This document shows, piece by piece, positions 61,041 to 64,000 of a DNA stretch of 64,000 nucleotides (position 1 is its first letter; each line of letters begins with the position of its first letter). This stretch comes from an uncultured Lachnospiraceae bacterium (GTDB taxonomy: Bacteria; Bacillota; Clostridia; Lachnospirales; Lachnospiraceae), in NCBI GenBank assembly GCA_910578715.1, contig CAJTRL010000006.1:31917-95916 (forward strand). The letters are read 5' to 3'. The notes under the pieces were generated by a model. It was given only the letters and a program-made list of their open reading frames with translations. It did no database searches and was not told the origin of the DNA. Position numbers and translations under genes: made by a program.

Positions 61041-62962
61041 GATGCTTCAAGCTCCCTCCTTTTCTCACAGTATTTTGCATAAATTTCATCTTCGTAAACA
61101 TCCACCGCCTTTCTGTCCGGCAGAGCCGGTTGTACACCATATCTTGTAACGCTGATTCCCGAAGCGTAAATGGCAAATTCAATCGCATGAATCAGCTCTT
61201 TTCCTTCGCTTAAATACACTGCCATTGCGCTGATAAAAGAATCCGCGCCGCCTGTCGTATCCACCGGTTCAAACCCGGTTCCCTCAAAATAAACGGACAT
61301 TTCCTTATTTTTTAAATAACAGCCTCGCGCGCCCAGCGTCACAATGATATTCTCAATTCCCTTCTGCTGCAGAACTTCCGCTTTTTCTTCCAGGCTTTCC
61401 GGCCCTGGCACAAGCGTATGAAGTTCCTTTTCATTCGGGACCAGATAGGTGATTCCTGATAACAGTTCTTCCTTTATTTCATCCGTAGGCGACGGCTTCA
61501 GGATGACCTCGGTATTATTCCGTTTGCAATACCGAATCGTATATTCCGCAATCGAAGCCGGTATTTCCAGCGAAAGAAGACAATATCTGCTTTTTTCAAA
61601 CAAATATCCGCATCTCTTGATTTGATTGATGCTTAAATTCGTATTTGCCCCAGGATAAAATGCGATTGCGCTTTCACCCTTCTCATCCAGACTGATATAG
61701 GCCTTTCCGCTGGGGAGCATGCTGTCGAAAAAGACGCCGTCCATACGGACACAGTTATCGATTAGTTCCGCATATATCTGTTTTCCATCCATGTCATTTC
61801 CGAGACATCCCACCATGTAGACCTGTCCGCCGAGTTTTCCGACACCGGCCGCCTGATTGGCCCCTTTTCCGCCGGAAAAAATATGAACTTTATTGGCCCG
61901 CTGTGTTTCTCCGGCCGCCGGAGTCCTGGAACATTCGATTGTCACATCCATATTCATGCTGCCGACAACAATAATCGGTTCTCCCTTTTTTCCCTGTGCC
62001 GGCTTTTTAACGCTGCTGCGTTCCATAATGACAGGAGGGATTCGCTTTATGACTTCCATCTCCTTTTTTTCCTGTATCATTTCGAATAAATAGGTTAATG
62101 CCGTTTCCGCCATTTTCTCACTCGGAAGTTTTACAGCCGTAATGCCAATGCCGGAAAGTTCCAGTATCTTGTTATCGCCGATGGAAATCAGCGACAATTC
62201 ATTCGGAATCACCGTTCCGCTTCTTTCCATGACTCTGCATATACAGCATGCGATTTCGGGTGAACCGCAGACAATTGCGGTCACGTTTTCATTTAATACC
62301 TGTGGTATTCCAAATGCTTCGATATCTTCCATCGTCCGTCCTTCATATATCCAGACAGGCTGTTCCTTCCGGCAGAACCGCTGCATCGCATGCCGATAAC
62401 CGCTCAGAATACTCTCGTCGCCCTGCCGGATGATACATGCAATTTTCTGATGTCCTTCTCTCAGAAGTTTTTTTGCGGCCGCATTCGCCGCTTCGGATAA
62501 CCGATAATAAACCACTGCTTTTGCTTTTTCGTCAAAATCTTTCGTTTCGGAGAAAAAAACAACGGCGTCTTCCAGTTTTCCCGCCGGAATCCATTTCGTG
62601 GAATCTATGAGAAGCCCTGATGTTTTTCTTTTTATCATCTGTCTGACGAGCGCTTCCGTTTCTTCTTCACCGTCCGTATATCCGATAACGACTCCATATC
62701 CTTTTTCTCTCGCCGCTTTTTCCGCTGCTAAAACAATATTTTCTCTCTCTCGGTTCTTCCTTCTGACAATCAGCCCTATGAGATTGTTTCTGATGCCCTC
62801 TTTCTCAAGAAACCTGAAATAAGGAACGTAGTTCTCTTCCTCAATGATGCGCAATACTTTCTTTCTTGTTTCCTCACCGATATCTTTATCCTTTCCATTC
62901 ATAACTTTGGAGACAGTGGATGCAGATACTCCGGCCAGTTTCGCAATATCATGTATATTCAT
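61025..62962 (-). CDS. LacI-family repressor fused to a ribokinase-like (PfkB) domain
   Basis: About 645 residues: LacI HTH at 1-25 (NIHDIAKLAGVSASTVSKVMNG), a periplasmic-binding-protein-like effector domain to about 325, then a full PfkB domain starting IIVVGSMNMDVTIE with SGGKGANQAAGVGKLGG and DTTGGADSF. The catalytic Asp is kept but the anion-hole motif is GAD rather than AGD, so kinase activity is uncertain. First gene of the operon, presumably its regulator. The kinase domain may consume or sense the inducing sugar. Start choice: ATG at 62962; an in-frame ATG at 62974 abuts GGAGG. Confidence 0.9.
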   Translation of the reverse strand: MNIHDIAKLAGVSASTVSKVMNGKDKDIGEETRKKVLRIIEEENYVPYFRFLEKEGIRNNLIGLIVRRKNRERENIVLAAEKAAREKGYGVVIGYTDGEEETEALVRQMIKRKTSGLLIDSTKWIPAGKLEDAVVFFSETKDFDEKAKAVVYYRLSEAANAAAKKLLREGHQKIACIIRQGDESILSGYRHAMQRFCRKEQPVWIYEGRTMEDIEAFGIPQVLNENVTAIVCGSPEIACCICRVMERSGTVIPNELSLISIGDNKILELSGIGITAVKLPSEKMAETALTYLFEMIQEKKEMEVIKRIPPVIMERSSVKKPAQGKKGEPIIVVGSMNMDVTIECSRTPAAGETQRANKVHIFSGGKGANQAAGVGKLGGQVYMVGCLGNDMDGKQIYAELIDNCVRMDGVFFDSMLPSGKAYISLDEKGESAIAFYPGANTNLSINQIKRCGYLFEKSRYCLLSLEIPASIAEYTIRYCKRNNTEVILKPSPTDEIKEELLSGITYLVPNEKELHTLVPGPESLEEKAEVLQQKGIENIIVTLGARGCYLKNKEMSVYFEGTGFEPVDTTGGADSFISAMAVYLSEGKELIHAIEFAIYASGISVTRYGVQPALPDRKAVDVYEDEIYAKYCEKRRELEASCKKL

Positions 62963-63015
62963 CTTTCCTCTCATTCCTCCGCTGCAGCATGCTTTTAAAT
63001 ATTCTCAACAAATTT

Positions 63016-63023
63016 TAACGTTA
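63016..63023. promoter_or_regulatory. Candidate LacI-type operator of the nucleoside operon
   Basis: The palindrome TAACGTTA with central CG, as in LacI-family sites, at about +8 to +15 of the predicted transcript. Confidence 0.35.
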
Positions 63024-63037
63024 CTGATGTTGGATGA

Positions 63038-63066
63038 ATCTTATCATTTTTTGTGTTTTTGCACAA
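63038..63066 (-). promoter_or_regulatory. Candidate promoter of the nucleoside operon
   Basis: Minus strand: TTGTGC, 17 bp, TAAGAT. The AT-rich gap 62963-63346 otherwise holds a TACTAAA/TTTAGTA palindrome (63119-63136) and the features at 63278-63295. Confidence 0.45.
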
Positions 63067-63277
63067 TATTTTCAAAAAACGAAACTATTTTCCGACATTA
63101 TGCACTAATTAACGCATTTACTAAACATTTTTAGTATTTTAATTATTGTGAAATACTACTAAGGAAATATGTTCCAATTTAGTTAAAATGGAAATAAATC
63201 CCTTCTATGATTTTTAGATAAATTTGATTGGATTCTTTCAATTCAATTTAAAATCCGAAATATAATATTGACAAATC

Positions 63278-63295
63278 AGTTAGTTTATGCTAACT
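63278..63295 (+). promoter_or_regulatory. DtxR/IdeR-like box over the promoter of the FeoB-associated gene
   Basis: AGTTAG-TTTATG-CTAACT, perfect 6-bp arms, begins 4 bp after a TTGACA (63268-63273). TTAG...CTAA half-sites resemble iron or manganese regulator boxes. The -10 is weak. Confidence 0.45.
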
Positions 63296-63346
63296 TATGT
63301 ATAGAAAAAAGATGACATAACATATAAGAAAGGCATGGTTATTGAT

Positions 63347-63484
63347 ATGGGTACTGTTATTGTTCTGGCAATCATAGCTGCGGCCGCCGGGCTGGCAGTC
63401 AGGAGCATGGTAAAGGATAAGAAAAACGGAAAATCCTTACAGTGCGGCGGAGACTGCAGCCACTGCGGCGGCCATTGTCATTAA
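63347..63484 (+). CDS. FeoB-associated Cys-rich membrane protein (orphan)
   Basis: 45 residues: one N-terminal membrane helix (TVIVLAIIAAAAGLAVRSMV), a basic turn (KDKKNGKS), and a Cys/His tail LQCGGDCSHCGGHCH. This is the standard layout of the small protein usually found after feoB. No feoA or feoB is in this window. ATG at 63347 chosen; an in-frame ATG at 63335 abuts AAGAAAGG. It has its own promoter with a metal-regulator-like palindrome. Probably an accessory for ferrous iron uptake. Confidence 0.82.
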   Translation: MGTVIVLAIIAAAAGLAVRSMVKDKKNGKSLQCGGDCSHCGGHCH

Positions 63485-63499
63485 TCCTTTTAGAAAAGG

Positions 63500-63970
63500 C
63501 TATCGAAAGATGGCCTTTTCCAATATATCAACTGCCCGCTCGTTATCCTCCAGACAGTAGGAAATGATTTCGTCTTTTCCTTTTCCCGCAACAACGCTGG
63601 TATCGGCGCCAAGCTGTACAAAACAGATATAATTTTCAATCGTCTCCATCCGGGAAGCCTCTGCTTTGCATAAGTTCTGCGGATATTTCTCATTTTCTTC
63701 AATGATTCTGCGCCGATAATCTTCCAGCGCCTGTTCTACCGCCCCGACGTAATCTTCTTTGGCATGAATAATAATCATCATATCCACATTTGCCTCCGTA
63801 CTGGCATTTTCCGCGAGAAATTCTATATACATATCCCGTGAAATACCCGTTTCCTCTTTCATTCGATTGGGTTCTGGGCGGATACTCTGACATCCCAGGC
63901 TGCATGCCGCCTTTATAGGAAGGAGCCGAACCGTTCCGGATTTAGCCTTACTGGACACTTGGCCACGCAT
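63500..63970 (-). CDS. DUF4358-like protein, N-terminus uncertain
   Basis: The C-terminal 110 residues resemble DUF4358 domains: GISRDMYIEFLAENASTEANVDMM, then IIIHAKEDYVGAVEQALEDYRRR, EKYPQNLCKAEASRMETIENYICFVQLGA. Members are usually lipoproteins, but no signal peptide or lipobox is visible. The frame stays open to the window edge, so the true start may lie outside; ATGs at 63970 and 63862 have no good ribosome site. It could also be 5'-truncated. Function unknown. Confidence 0.5.
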   Translation of the reverse strand: MRGQVSSKAKSGTVRLLPIKAACSLGCQSIRPEPNRMKEETGISRDMYIEFLAENASTEANVDMMIIIHAKEDYVGAVEQALEDYRRRIIEENEKYPQNLCKAEASRMETIENYICFVQLGADTSVVAGKGKDEIISYCLEDNERAVDILEKAIFR

Positions 63971-64000
63971 GTGAAGCGGGCACTTGGACTTCTGGTGGGC

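Noticed and set aside
63855..64000. AAATCCGGAACGG and GTCAGAGTATCCGCC on the minus strand near the right edge suggested a cobalamin riboswitch.
   Set aside because: The order and spacing of conserved B12 elements are not met, and the segment lies in a continuous open frame leading into the DUF4358-like domain.

Overview
The window looks like a chromosomal segment of a motile, strictly Gram-positive Clostridia bacterium, most likely a Lachnospiraceae. This rests on gene content: TSCPD protein next to a MurG, AgrB/AgrD peptide signalling, DUF4358-like protein, many FtsX/ABC exporters, a Trp T-box, purine-rich extended Shine-Dalgarno sites and SigD (sigma-28) promoters. I see no phage and no intact insertion sequence. 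One visibly AT-rich island, a type II restriction-modification pair at 27.36-29.05 kb, looks acquired.

Layout. 0-3.7 kb: rsmA (cut by the edge), tatD, tRNA-Lys, an MBL hydrolase and a metal exporter-like membrane protein. 3.7-12.1 kb: a lysophospholipid acyltransferase, a heterodimeric ABC exporter, ComFB, CarD and a second ABC exporter. 12.3-22.6 kb: S-adenosylhomocysteine (SAH) hydrolase, a zinc-ribbon protein, a flagellin carrying an inserted zinc protease (flagellinolysin) under a sigma-28 promoter, a chemoreceptor, an MTA/SAH deaminase, a 2-hydroxyacid dehydrogenase, an HTH-methyltransferase fusion and a GNAT. 22.7-27.3 kb: an unknown protein with its own sigma-28 promoter, then a complete agr locus in the transcribed order agrA-agrC-agrD-agrB. 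The 51-residue agrD overlaps one of a set of hairpin repeats. 27.4-30.1 kb: the R-M pair and an HTH protein with 16 glycine-ended pentapeptides. 30.3-37.3 kb: promoter, Trp T-box and trpEGDCFBA. 37.4-47.1 kb: a membrane protein, TSCPD protein, murG, a small zinc-ribbon protein, GH25 lysozyme, an AAA-ATPase/PD-(D/E)XK protein and an ATPase/FtsX permease pair. 47.3-55.9 kb: cation/proton antiporter, a two-component system, a GntR-controlled ABC transporter, pgi, and a PilZ plus HD-GYP c-di-GMP pair. 55.9-63 kb: a nucleoside scavenging operon (LacI-PfkB fusion regulator, ribokinase, nucleoside hydrolase, ECF S, T, A and A'). The right end has an orphan FeoB-associated Cys-rich peptide and a DUF4358-like gene.

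How the genes fit together. Three themes recur. Motility and c-di-GMP: flagellinolysin, chemoreceptor, PilZ, HD-GYP, and possibly ComFB and the unknown sigma-28 gene. Cell-cell signalling: agr. Salvage and biosynthesis: nucleoside uptake and cleavage, SAH recycling, and tryptophan synthesis gated by tRNA-Trp charging.

The strongest unexplained signals are structural. (1) Two copies of a ~176-181 nt long-stem element (1622-1797 and 48574-48754) share a core, but their outer arms differ completely between copies while each pairs perfectly within its own copy. (2) A 36-nt palindrome occurs once inside a coding sequence and once in the nearby intergenic region, with a compensatory base-pair change. 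(3) Two 67-nt hairpin repeats lie between agrD and agrB, and a rearranged third copy lies 2.3 kb away.
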